NCBI GenBank assembly: GCA_029532415.1
Contig: JAQOTA010000027.1
Coordinates: 1 to 64,000, forward strand
From: Marasmius tenuissimus
Taxonomy: Eukaryota; Basidiomycota; Agaricomycetes; Agaricales; Marasmiaceae
Direction: 5' to 3'
Length of the DNA stretch: 64,000 nt
Under the pieces are notes generated by a model. It saw only the letters and a program-made list of their open reading frames with translations, was not told the DNA's origin and searched no databases. Shown one piece after another: positions 33,690 through 44,840 of this stretch; position 1 is the first letter of the stretch; each line of letters begins with the position of its first letter. Made by a program: the position numbers and the translations under genes.

Positions 33690-35728
33690 TCACTCTTCGT
33701 GAGGTTTTTGATATCTATCGGAGTCTCTGACGAGCAGAAGGATTGACGCTGCGACCGAAACAATACCCTGAACATCAAATAAAGAAAAAGGGTGGTCAGA
33801 TCTGGCAGGCGTTGCGCAAGTGGTGGTGGTGAAACGCACGAAATTGACCCAGAACACCAAGGTAGGCATCGTTGTAATCGTTCTAGATAGCAAAAGGCAA
33901 TCAGCTACAGGACAGTGCTGGATACCGTCTCGGAAAGCGACGTACGAAGTGAGAATGGAGCCCATGAGGATGGGAGAAATGAACATTCCTACGCTCGCAA
34001 CCATCTCGATAGCTGCCAGTGCTTCCCCTATATCATCATGAGATTTAGTGTCGTTTTGAAAGCTAAGTGAAAGTCACCTACCTTGTTTGAGAGGCTCCAC
34101 CGACGCAGCCACCAAACTTCGGAAGACAGGGTTACGTGCAGCACTGCAACCAACCACCACGATAGCTGCAAAACAAGGCGTTATTACACGATAAACGCAT
34201 TACGACGGACGAGAATGTGACGAACAAGCGTATTGGCCCAGTCGGGTTGTAGTGTGCGAGACCAAAAGAAGGCCGATGCCTTCGAGGAACCAGGAGAACA
34301 TAGTAACGTGGACGTCAAGGCGATCAGAGGCTCCACTTGCAGTACTGGCGTCGTTCTCTTCGCTTTGGGACTGCTCTCGACCTTGTCTAGTGTCGGAACG
34401 CCTGTAGAAGGGACGGAGGATCTTGAAAACAAACGGAATGATAAAAGTCAATGTTATCGTGCCAGACAGAGCAAATAGGGCGAGTGCATATCCCGTCTGA
34501 GAAGGGTTTGCGGTCAGACGTCTTTTTGAAGCGGACAAGAAACGAGGCGTACGTCGGCGGGTTTATAGTTGTACTTGGAAGTCAAGAAGATAACCATAGC
34601 GAATCCTGAGTAGCCTGCTCCCAAGAACGCGATGAATACATGAGCCGAGCTTATGAGAAGCCGCCAGTTGCGCCTTCCCCTACGTTCGTTGAAAGTTGGC
34701 TTGAGAATCTTGAACGGTCCGAGATAAGAGGCCAGTCGCTTGACAATTCGCTTTCGTCGAGGTAGGTGAGACATCTCAGCGACGTGCTGGGAGGTCTCCT
34801 CGGCACGTTCGCGTTGAAGCTCGTCTCTCTTGTCCTTCGTGAACGATTCCGGGAGGATGAAGAGAACATAGAGGGAGGCGAGCGTGTCCAACGATACGGA
34901 GATGTAGAAGACTAGGAAAACCTCGTGGGTATATGTCGTTATGTTTCCTCCAGCCGTGTAGGAGATGGTATCGCCTGAATGTAAAGCGAAAGAGCTCTCA
35001 GCGCTATTACCAGGTAAGAGACGAAGGGTTTCTCACCAATTGTAGCCAAGCCGTTCATCGTACTGAGCATGATAGACCTTGCTTCAGCATTGACTAAATC
35101 GATGATGTACAGATTCACCAAGAAGGTCATGAGAAAGGTGTTGGACAATGCGTCAGTCAATAGCCATAGTATCAGCCATACGATCTCCATGAATGAGTTC
35201 ATGTACGGTGAGGTGACCAGAAAAAGGTTGGCCGACAATGACATCGTTATAACACCAAGCATAGCAGGTTTGCGTCCGTAGCGCGAGGCGATGTAGTTAA
35301 CGACCTGGTATCCTATGATTGCTGTTGATCACGCACGATTCAGAAAGGTTCTAAGGCTAGAAAGGACTGGTTTACGCACACCCAAGCCCAGCAGCGATCC
35401 CGGTCACAGTCACCACTATAGTATACCACTCCTGGGGGCCCTTTGCTGCGCATAGCTCATCTGGCATGGCTCCTCCCATAGGGATCTTCTGGGGATCATT
35501 GATTTCGTACCACTGGCGACACACGATTTGCTGGATGATATAGATGACTGTCGTCTGTGGTAGCTGTGCAGACAGACGCGCTGCCAGAGCTACAGGAATG
35601 ATCGCGGCCACTGGGGAATGTCGTACCGTCGACCACAAGGCACGTACTCTCGCCCCAATGCCCCCACCGCTATCGTTCGTTCTGTCGTTCTCTGTACCCA
35701 GCAGAGGGCGCGTCTCACCCTGCGACAT
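33690..35728 (-). CDS. Major facilitator superfamily transporter
   Basis: Starts MSQGETRPLLGTENDRTNDS at 35728, an N-terminal acidic 'ETRPLLG' motif typical of fungal vacuolar/organellar MFS proteins. Transmembrane stretches include HSPVAAIIPVALAARLSAQL, YTIVVTVTGIAAGLGC, ITMSLSANLFLVTSP, IVWLILWLLTDALSNTFLMT, LLISSAHVFIAFLGAGYSGF, YALALFALSGTITLTFIIPF and the last, TVLYLIAFCYL. The loop VNYIASRYGRKPAML matches the MFS loop 2-3 signature (basic GRKP). A long charged loop (RERAEETSQHVAEM, HLPRRKRIVKRLAS) separates the two halves. It ends with SDRYQKPHEE and TGA at 33690-33692. Substrate cannot be inferred; the class resembles tetracycline-resistance-like or Tpo/efflux fungal MFS. Divergently transcribed from the TilS gene with about 360 bases between starts. 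Confidence 0.88.
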
Positions 35729-36087
35729 GGCGGTTGGTGATGAAGAGAGAGAATTTTAGAGAACTGGAGAAGTCACATAAATATCCGAGCATCCGCAGTG
35801 CCCGAGCAATGTGTATCAACACAATTGAACACATGTCAGCTGCGCGCGGCCATTGGGCAGCCCTGACTTGTAAGGTACTGATTCCGGGCGAGAAGTATTC
35901 AGCGAGGATGCCTCGAGTTGATGAAGGACCATGAGAAAATTGCGAGATAAGAGGAAAGAGGAGAGAATAGGTTCGTTGGCCGATCCAAATAAGCTTTGAG
36001 CGTCAACGCGAACGGTGACAAAGACGCGCCGGCAACGTCCGTGACCGCGACGGGACTCATACTCGTACTTCCACATCACAAGTACGC
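35729..36087. other. Divergent intergenic region (MFS transporter / TilS)
   Basis: Contains both promoters. No specific motif recognised; short frames on both strands look non-coding. Confidence 0.45.
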
Positions 36088-38052
36088 ATGAGCTCGCTTC
36101 AAGCACTTCAAAAACGCGTTCTTCCAATAACCAGAGACGAATTCGCAAGAGTTTTTAAAAAGGCACGACCACCTGCAGGATGGCCAGAAACGATTGGTAC
36201 GAAGGCTCTACATTCGTTAGTTTTCAGAGCTTAACTTATTTTTTTCTGCCTTCATTCAGCCGTTGGTAACTCTGGAGGTCCAGATTCAACGTGTCTGGTA
36301 TACCTTGTCAACCGTCATCTTAGAGAAAATGCAGGCCAACCAGATCTCCCCCGTCGGATGGTCTCAATCCACATAAACCACGGTCTACAGTCTGCAGCCG
36401 AAGACATGGCCACAACATGCGCAGAGGTCGCACAGTCCCTTGGAGTTGAACATCTCACTCGTAATGTCGCATGGGGACAAGATGGTATTTCAGCTCGTCC
36501 AGAGCACGACAATCCTACCCTCGAATACTCTGCACGAATAGCTCGATATCGCACGTTTTTCGCTGCAATGTCAGCTGTAAACGCAAAATCACTCGTTCTG
36601 GGACACCACCTGGATGATCAGGTTGAGACGTCTATCATGCGGATATCCAAGCGTTCGACAGAAGAAGGAGCTGGTGGGATGAAATTTGTGAGGAGATGGG
36701 GGATGGGATTTGGAGGGCAGTCTCCAAATGAAGATTTTGGATGGACGGCGTATGAGGGTATGAGGAGGTGGATATCCCGACCGTTGTTGGAGTTTCCGAA
36801 GGTAAGTATTGTCGTCAAACGAGGGCTTGTGGATTGACCATTCTGAAGGACAGGTTGCTCGCAACTTGCGAAGAGAACCGGCTTGAGTACGTGACAGATG
36901 AGACGAATTTTGTGCCCCATGTTACCATTCGGAATGCTATACGAGCATGGCTCAGGGATAAGGGATCACAGACTGAGGTTCGCCGCTCCCGACATTGCAT
37001 CAGGACTATACTAAAATATTCGACATCAGGGAGATCAGCACAAACTGCGGTTGGACCACCTCGAGAAAGATCTTTCTCATTTCGAGTCTGAGGTCGCTTC
37101 CATGGACCTTTCAGGAGGACTAGAACAGCTATATGGGGCCGTGATGGCTCTTAATGATAGTGCAAGCGACATCGAAAGTCAAGGTGTGCTACTTTCAGCC
37201 TACTTATACATCTGTTCACTCACCGCACGCACAATAGTGGACAGTATTCTCAGTCGATGTACCCTACGTTCACCGCCTGGTACCTATTTGACAACATGCA
37301 ACGCAATCTCCGGCATCAGGGATCCCAAACTCCAGCGTGCTGTTGTCCTTCGCATTCTACGATACATGTCTTTCCACCCTTGGGGGTCCCTGCGAGCGCA
37401 GATCAAGCGAAGAAACTTAGGCTTGACCCAAATAAGCACCAAACTATGGAATCCAAACCCTATCTCTCCTCGCATTCCCGAATTCTGTGCAGGCGGAGGA
37501 GTGCAATGGTCACCTGTGATCATACGAGGCACAACATTGCGATTCTCTACACACCGTCCCTTCAAACCCATGACACTCGGCGAAAATGCTGGATGGCTTG
37601 CGTTCAGGCAGACTCCTCCAAAATCAGAATCGTTTATATACCAAAGGAAGGGTATCGAGGATAGGCTGAATGTCCAGGTCTCGCGTCTTATGGCTTCCAA
37701 CCTCGAGGCCGGAAACACCACGCTGGAATACCTTTACGACTGTCGGTTCCTGATAACGTTCGACTTGACGAAGCTCCCGCCGAATATCATCAGGATTTTG
37801 CGCCAGCCTGTGGAAGGGGAAGGACTTTGGCTGACGCCCTACGCGAAATGGATCTGGCCGAGACTCGTTTGGAGACGTCCGGGCCAGCGGGATGTAGAAC
37901 TTCATGCGAAGATCACGATGAAGACTCCGAACTCGCCGTTTGACGACCAGCTCAATCTCTTATCCAAGCCGGAGGTGAAGTGGCGTGATATCCAGATGGC
38001 GCAGGCACCCTGGGTGAAAGCCGAGTTTGTCAGAGCTCTGACGGGTCACTGA
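36088..38052 (+). CDS. tRNA(Ile)-lysidine synthetase (TilS) homologue
   Basis: Starts MSSLQALQKRVLPITRDEFA at 36088. Exon 1 joins exon 2 to give the PP-loop ATPase motif AVGNSGGPDST, followed by HINHGLQSAAEDMA (the family's 'DHGLR' position) and KSLVLGHHLDDQVET, the HH.DDQ block of TilS. Then ISRPLLEFPK, the conserved 'RPLL' stretch, and TNFVPHVTIRNAIR (compare 'D.SN.....RN..R'). A later intron with a GTTCGC donor restores the frame into GDQHKLRLDHLEK. The C-terminal part (about 300 residues) contains RILRYMSFHPWGS and is more divergent. TilS converts C34 of the AUA-decoding tRNA-Ile to lysidine, using ATP; in fungi it is expected to act in mitochondria. An intron around 37180-37235 is likely but not certain. 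Stop TGA at 38050-38052. Confidence 0.88.
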
Positions 38053-38700
38053 ACATTGGATCGTCAAGCCACCCGCTTGCGTTAGGCCCTCTGCCGCTGC
38101 CGCACGCATGACGTGTATAGTACGGCGCGAATGGGACTTCCCCGCAAATATAGAACGCTTGCGCAGGGTATGCCTACCGTTGTGGTTAGCATCAGAGGAT
38201 CCTGCACGGGATTCAGAATCATCTCTCGGTGAGGTCGAAGAGACACTCACCTCAACCCACCCAACTCTCCAGGACTACACTTCATAGTATAATGGTATAT
38301 AGCAGCTAAATTGATAGGATCTGTACAGTGTAATGATTCAATATTAATGGGAAATGTTGGCTCCGGAGATCAAATGGTATGGTGGTTGTTCGGTACGTCA
38401 CCTTGACTGGTCTCCACCACCACCGCCAGGGTACCATATTCCGCGCTCCTTCATCCATAATTTCTTCGCAAAACAGTCAGAAGTTCTTCAAAACGAATGC
38501 TAAAATTCAGAACTGCTGCTAAGACGGCTCAAACCACGCGGCAAGAATTTACGTGGATAACCAGATCGTGGGTACCAAAATAATAAATAAAAAATCACAT
38601 TGCAGTTCGCCAATTCGCCCCTTACTGACCCTTTTACTCCTCCCTCTTTCCTGGCAATCCTCTCTCTCCCCCTTCTCTCATCTATGCTGACGATCTTCTA
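38053..38700. other. Intergenic region, no gene seen
   Basis: About 650 bases between the TilS and PSD genes, both plus-strand. The last 100 bases are pyrimidine-rich (CCTTTTACTCCTCCCTC), consistent with a fungal promoter. A minus-strand frame at 37960-38250 overlaps the TilS C-terminus and looks like a shadow. Confidence 0.5.
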
Positions 38701-40538
38701 ATGCTTTTCTCAAGGAAAAATATCATTCGGACGGGCAAAAGGCCTCTCTACGCCGCCTCCAAAGTACTTAATGTATCATCCTCGACCGCTTCTTCGGCGT
38801 TCGCAAAATGCTGGGTACACGGGACGAATAAGACGACTGCGATATTACGCTCAGTGAAGAATCAAGGGCTTAGAAGGGTCTACTCGACGCAATCTGGAGG
38901 AGGAGAGGGACCGAATCCAGGCAATGGGTTGGGCAATAAGGGTCTACCACTCTATCGTACGACCCCATTTCGTATTGTATGACTGTCTGGGCCTTCATGA
39001 CTGACCACGACGACAAAAGGCAAACTTGTGAATGCTTGGACGCAGACACCCGTAGTGTGGTACCCGATACCTATAGCAGTCGGTGCGATATTGCTCGTTG
39101 CAATTCAATATCGCAAACGGTCGAAACGGGCAAGCAAGGAAGTTCAGGTAGATGAGGATGGCAACGAGATTATCAAACTGAAAGGACCGTGGCAGGTAAG
39201 TATTAATCTAGTTAGTCTGGTTCTCTGTGCTTACATCTCCAGGTCCACGTTCTTGGTGCCCTTCCACTTCGCAATATGTCTCGTCTATGGGGTTATCTAA
39301 ATTCAATGGAACTCCCACCCTGGTTCAGACCAATTGGTTTCCGGATATACGCCTACGCGTTTGGCTGTGACCTCAATGAAATAGAACCTTCAGATCTCCG
39401 CACCTATGCCAGTTTGGGAGATTTCTTCTACCGGAAGCTCAAAGATGGTGCACGTCCTGTCGACGATGCCGTCTTGGTGTGTCGTAAATTCCATAGTGCA
39501 CATTCCTCGAGCTCATTCTATTCTCAATAGGTCAGCCCGGCGGATGGTCGCGTGTTACACTTTGGTGAAGTCAAGGATCTACGTGTCGAGCAAGTAAAGG
39601 GTATCACCTATTCTCTCGACGCTTTACTTGGCGTAGAACGACCTGGAACCCCGCCAGCGACCCCCATTCCCTCTCATCGACACGAGATGCCCGTAGTAGA
39701 CGATCACGAATTTGCAAATGTGAACGGAATCGAGTATACTTTAGGCCAGCTTATCGGTGATTCAGACTCTACACCCGGTACACCCACCACCGAGGAAGCC
39801 CCTAGTACGACGGCAAAAGCGAAGAAGTTCGGAGAGCAAACAGACGCATCTGTCACTCCCGGCAATCTCAAGGAGACCATTGCTCATGACGCAACGGTTG
39901 CAATGGAAGTTGGCGTTCGTTCGACGAAATCCAAGGCAACCAACGTACGACCTGGCAACTCGCTTTACTTCACGGTCATCTATTTGGCCCCAGGCGACTA
40001 TCACCGTTTCCATAGTCCCACGGCGTGGGTTGTCGAGAAGCGTCGACACTTTGTCGGGGAATTGTTCTCCGTTTCACCCTATATTGCCAAGAGACTCGAA
40101 AACCTGTTCGTTCTCAACGAGCGGGTAGCCTTATTGGGTCGTTGGACCCACGGTTTCTTTGGTATGGTTCCCGTCGGCGCGACGAACGTTGGGAGTATCA
40201 AGATTAACTTTGACTCGGTAAGGATCCGTTTGTGTGACACGATGAGGGATGACTGATAAAATAACATCGAACGCCAGGACCTGCGTACAAACGAGAGGGG
40301 CCCTTTACCACCCCCAGGGACATACAAAGAAGCCGTTTACTCTGCTGCTTCCCCGATCCTGAATGGACAACCCCTTCTGCCTGCGCAAGAGATGGGAGGG
40401 TTCTGTTTGGGAAGCACGATCGTGTTGGTGTTTGAGGCACCGCAGAATTTCGAGTTCTCGATCGAGAATGGACAGAAGGTCAAGGTTGGACAGAGACTTG
40501 GCGATGTTGAGCAACCATTCAAAGCCAAGATGGATTGA
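38701..40538 (+). CDS. PSD1: Phosphatidylserine decarboxylase, mitochondrial type
   Basis: Starts MLFSRKNIIRTGKRPLYAAS, an Arg/Lys/Ser-rich, acid-free leader suggesting mitochondrial import. A membrane segment WYPIPIAVGAILLVAIQYRK lies after the first intron. The catalytic part reads LNSMELPPWFRPIGFRIYAY, LGDFFYRKLKDGARPV, VSPADGRVLHFGEV, PGDYHRFHSPTAWVVEKRRH and LNERVALLGRWTHGFFG. The LGST cleavage motif lies at 40407-40418 in GGFCLGSTIVLVFEAP; the family self-cleaves there to form the pyruvoyl group and the small alpha subunit. It converts phosphatidylserine to phosphatidylethanolamine at the inner membrane. An insert of about 110 residues between ITYSLDALLG and the YHRFH block is Pro/Thr-rich and contains a second copy-like motif, IEYTLGQLIG. 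Stop TGA at 40536-40538. Introns at about 38975, 39194, 39478 and 40218. Confidence 0.93.
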
Positions 40539-40839
40539 TTATGATTCGGGAAAAGTACATAGATAGGTTTGATCTTATGGCTATCTTCAACACGACTAAT
40601 ATGGATGGACGTGACGTGCGCGTCTGCTCGTGCCCGGGTTGCACTTAGCACTACTCCTCTACTCAGCGATATCCCTCAACGGATTCTCTTACATGGTTTT
40701 TCTTTTCTTTTTCGCATTTAGACACATGTTGTATCGTATTGCATTGCTTTCATTATATACATCCACAACTACCTCCGTCGCATTTGTGTGGCTGCGGATT
40801 GAATACTCGGGGCATGGTAGGTGTGTATCTCAAAGAGTC

Positions 40840-42142
40840 TCACAGTCGAGAGAATGCCGGTCCAGACGACGTTCCATCCAAGAACATTTCAATAACATCC
40901 ACCCACACCTGCGCTTCGAAATACTCAAACCATTGATGTCCGAAGCCTAGACTCGGGATTTGACCCGACTCGCTCCCGACAGTGGGTCCACGAGCCCAAG
41001 GGATCCGTTGTAGTAGTTCTTGGCCACACGAATATGGAACGATGGTGTCTTTTTCACCGTGTACCACAAGGAATTGGGTAGAGCGTGGGAGTTTCTCGTG
41101 TTGCCCTCTGAAGTTGAATTTGCCAAGCTGTTATTGGGCCACAGGAGTTGTCGATGGATCAGAACGAAGGAGATCGAGGGATAGCTTGGTGAACGTACAG
41201 CGGTGCCTTGCTTTACTGACGACAGCGAGGAGAACGTTCTCAATCGAAACTTGGGTAGAGAAGTGATGGAGGCGTACAGATGGTCTGGGTTGGTCTGTGC
41301 CACCATCTGTCAGCTTTGCGGGAAAATGCAAATCAGGTTTGTACATGACATACCTTCCGTGTAGCATCCTGTTCATCAAATACTCATAGCGCTCCTTGTT
41401 AGCAGGATTTTCCAACCACTCTGGGTCAAGCGTTGAATCAAGGATTGGTTTGACCCGCGCTTTCTTTTCCTCCGCTGTCAACTTCTGAGGAGGCGGAGGA
41501 GCAATCCTAAGGCCATAGCGACGGTCCCGGATGGTGGCGCAAAGGGTACCAGATAAAATGACATGAGAAACGCGAAAAGGGATAGAAACTGGATTTGTTT
41601 CATGGTGGGGGAGGAAGAAGAGTTGTTGCGCAATGACACCTGAGAGCCGATAGCAGTTATCATCTCGACCTTTGACGATTCTGAGCTACTCACCTCCCAT
41701 CGAGAACCCACAAATAGCAACTTTATCCCAGCGTAGGGGAGTCAGGACGGCCAAAAGATCACGCGCGAGAGATTCGACAGTTATCTCGTCATTTCTGTGC
41801 GGTGTCGAATAGGTCGAATCGCCCATTCCTCTACAGTTTGGTTTTACCATTTTGCCTTTCATGAGCTTTTGGGGTGAAGAAGAACGTATTTCGAATTACC
41901 GGTGGTCGTATATCAGAACTGGCATTTCCATCAGATAATTCATACAAAACAAAAGGTTATATTGAAGGAGTACCTGGTCGACGAGCAGCTAAAGGCCTTG
42001 CCAAGCGGTCCCAGTCTCCCCGTAGGGAAGTCATCCCACCGATGAGCACAATAGGCAAAGCTCGTCCTACCCATTGGGAGCCGAGTATCTCGTAGGCTAA
42101 TTGAGCTCCGTCGGCAGCTGTCGCAAAAAGAGGTTCGTTCAT
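40840..42142 (-). CDS. Alpha/beta hydrolase, first of a tandem pair
   Basis: Starts MNEPLFATAADGAQLAYEIL at 42142. The oxyanion region is LPIVLIGGMTSLRGDWDRLA. A short intron joins RRP to VLIYDHR, and a second joins to GMGDSTYS. The nucleophile elbow ICGFSMGG (GxSxG) is seen around 41715-41690. A cap-like part begins TAEEKKARVKPILDSTLDPE. The charge-relay Asp is probably in MVHGEKDTIVPYSCGQEL and the His in PSLGFGHQWFEYFEAQ; ends SGPAFSRL with TGA at 40840-40842. Gene order, intron positions and sequence show it is a tandem paralogue of the gene at 43118-44416. Substrate is unknown; the family covers esterases, lipases and related hydrolases. No signal peptide, so probably cytosolic. Confidence 0.85.
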
Positions 42143-43117
42143 GTTCAAGATTTTCGTGGTGGAGTTCAGGTTCGAGAACAGAGCATTCAGACAGGTTATC
42201 GGAACCGGCAATTGCAGAACCGTGGGAGGTCAATAATTTTCGGCATTTGCCGACTGAATGGGTACCGTCGCTCAAGAATGTTCACCCATCGCTCTCATAC
42301 TAATTGTCCTGGAATGAATCGGGCTATTCGTAGTCAGATCCTCGGCAAGTGCCAGGGCAGGACGTACACCAGTGACTGCAGTGGCGTATGATTAACTCCA
42401 CTCCGAGTTGTCCCTTCTGGGGTAAGTACAGGCTCGCGGGAGCTCAGTCCGTCTAAGAACCCTCATCCAAGCTTCTCTGGTTCAACCACGTCCTTGCACA
42501 CTATGTCCCTCAATATAGCTCTTCAATGACACATGTATCGTCCCACTCATAAGACCGACAATCTAACTCAGGCCTGAACACGGGTACCTCTCCAGTTCTC
42601 CGTCAAGTCTTAAAATACTTATCCTTACTATTCACGGAGCTGTCGGACATTATATTGGGGCGTTATGGTCCAGATCCGCTGGATCAGCATGAGTAAAGGC
42701 AAAACTTGGTATGCAATCATCAAAGTGGTTACCTCCATCCACCACAAGGCCACGTTGCGATGATAGCCAGAAGAGGATAACTGCGAGCCTTAAACCCATT
42801 CCCAGCACCCGGTCCCCCCATGAGAATTGAGGGGGGGGGGGGGAGAGGGGGGCCTGGTGTCGAGGATCCCCGTTCGATTTGACCCCAATGTTCATGGTGT
42901 TTCGACAAGTCTGGGAACCACTGAACATAAATCAGAAGCGTTGAATTGACTCGCTCGGGAGATGAGGCCTAGTATGCCCCATCCCGCGAACAGCAGTGTG
43001 CGCATTTTCATAACGCCACATAATTTAGTTATATACACCACATGGCACTACCGTTGCCGACGGTTGGAACAGAACCAGGGCCCATCAGACTAAGGCCAAC
43101 TGGTACCATTCAGCCTT
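42143..43117. other. Intergenic region between the tandem hydrolases
   Basis: About 975 bases. It contains the promoter of the first hydrolase and the 3' flank of the second, plus a homopolymer G run at 42831-42843. No gene recognised. Confidence 0.5.
42831..42843. repeat. Poly-G homopolymer (13 G) with an adjacent G-rich tract
   Basis: Thirteen consecutive G are followed by AGA and six more G. Such a tract can form G-quadruplex structures and is prone to length error in sequencing. Confidence 0.8.
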
Positions 43118-44416
43118 TCACTTGGATGTGAATGTATCGATAACGTTCTGCCAAACGTCGATGTTGAAGTATTCATACCAGTAGTGTCCAAAACGGAGCG
43201 AAGGGACCTTTCCGTGTTCCTCGCCTACCTGGACGAATTCTGCCGAGGGGAGTAGTTTCATCATGGTCTGAACAGAGATATGGGGTCAGAAGCCCCTCAG
43301 AATTGTAACAGGGTTGCGACGTACTTCTGTTGCCTTCATGGGGATGACCTGGTCGAGTTCTCCATGTATGATTAGTATCTTTAAGTCTCGTGGAACCGAC
43401 GGTAGAAGGCCCGCAAAATCAAAATTCTGGAGCTAGAAGCGATGATGTTATTTATCAAAGCCTTGACAAACGGGAGACTGCATACCGCTTCTTTTTGCTT
43501 TACTGTAAGAAAGTCATCGCATTAGGAGAGGTCGAGAGTCCGGAGCACGAATTTAACATACCTACCACCGGTATCGGACGTCTGACAGCACGTTTCAGAA
43601 ATACAAAAGAAAAAAAAGGGACTCTGCGACTCACAGACCAGTAGCCGCCCGTTTACACAAGTATTCGAAACGGGACCTGTTCTCTTCAATCCATTCGGGG
43701 TCCAAAGTCTGTTCGACCAGCTTGGCAACCATCATCCTCTTTTCCTCTGGAGTACGAGTCGCCCCATTTCCAGCAGGCGGTCTGTATTGAAGGCCGTGCT
43801 GGGTGAGGACTTTCGATCGAGTGGTGGCCAGGATCACATGGGTGATCTGGAAAGGGATTGGCGCCGGGTTCGTTGGATGGTAGGGAAGCGTTAGGAGCTG
43901 TTGCAGGACAACACCTTGAATTACGGGCAGTTAGTGCGGAGGTGGTAAAGGCAATCGAGGGCACAAGACATACCGCCCATGGACCAACCGCAGATAGCAA
44001 CACGGTCCCAACCGAGATGAGTGACTAAAGCGAGCAAGTCGCGAGCCAGGTTTTCGACGGAGATTTCTGCTATAGCGTCTACTGAGGCCGTAGAGTCTCC
44101 CATGCCCCTAAGTAAGTAAGTAGAGTTAGACAAGAGGATGGAACATTCCATATTAGTACGTGCCGATGATCATATATCAAAACTGTCAGTCGTGCAGAAC
44201 ATGTTAGTGGTCGACGAAACTTATGAGCTTGGCAGTCGTCCTACCTGGTCGACTGATGGACAGGGAACCAGTAAGCTTCTCTAGATCTGTCCGTAACGCA
44301 GTCATACCCCCAACGAGTACGATCGGTGTTACCCGGCCAAGATACGCATCGCCCTTCACTTCGTAGGCGATATTCACGCCAGGTCTAATCGTCAATACAG
44401 AAGGCGACCTGGCCAT
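43118..44416 (-). CDS. Alpha/beta hydrolase, second of a tandem pair
   Basis: Starts MARSPSVLTIRPGVNIAYEV at 44416. Contains VTPIVLVGGMTALRTDLEKL, VLIYDHR and, after an intron, GMGDSTASVDAIAEISVENL, then the nucleophile elbow VAICGWSMGG (near 43975-44000). A cap region includes FEWIEENRSRFEYLCKR-type sequence (residues of the exon around 43631-43740). The C-terminus ends LRFGHYWYEYFNIDVWQNVI with the putative catalytic His, then a stop at 43118-43120. Introns fall at the same places as in the neighbouring hydrolase (after the RP before VLIYDHR and before GMGDS). An intron of about 150 bases near 43480-43610 is inferred. Substrate unknown. Confidence 0.83.
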
Positions 44417-44840
44417 GAGTGATCAAAGATTTTAAACTCGATGAGGGTTTGGAGGGAGGAAGCAGGAAAAACCCTTGAAGCTGTATCGTTCCCGATGTCC
44501 CCACCCTGTTCTTTATACCCCCCTCCCCCCTCGTACGTGCTTCTACCCACGTTTTCATGAGTGCGATTCAAGGCCACAGGTCTTCTGCACCCGTACGTCC
44601 CGCGTTCGCAATCGCAAACCGAGAGATAGGACCCGAACATGACTGCCACTGGTCGAATAGCACCCGGCCAACCCACGACACATGTGCCCAGCGATCACTG
44701 GTGGGAGGTGCGATATGGGCAGAGGACCCGACTCGTCTAAAGGTCGACATATGAGCGAAATGGGGTATAATGTTCATGACCGAATCATGTTGAAAACATC
44801 TGTACGGGTAATACAACAGGTATCAAAGACACCATAAGGT
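44417..44840. other. Intergenic region between hydrolase and SRP40 genes
   Basis: About 420 bases. It includes the hydrolase promoter and the 3' flank of the SRP40-like gene. Short frames here are shadows. Confidence 0.5.
44512..44517 (-). promoter_or_regulatory. TATA-box candidate for the second hydrolase
   Basis: The minus strand reads TATAAAG about 96 bases upstream of the start codon at 44416. Motif and spacing only. Confidence 0.4.
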
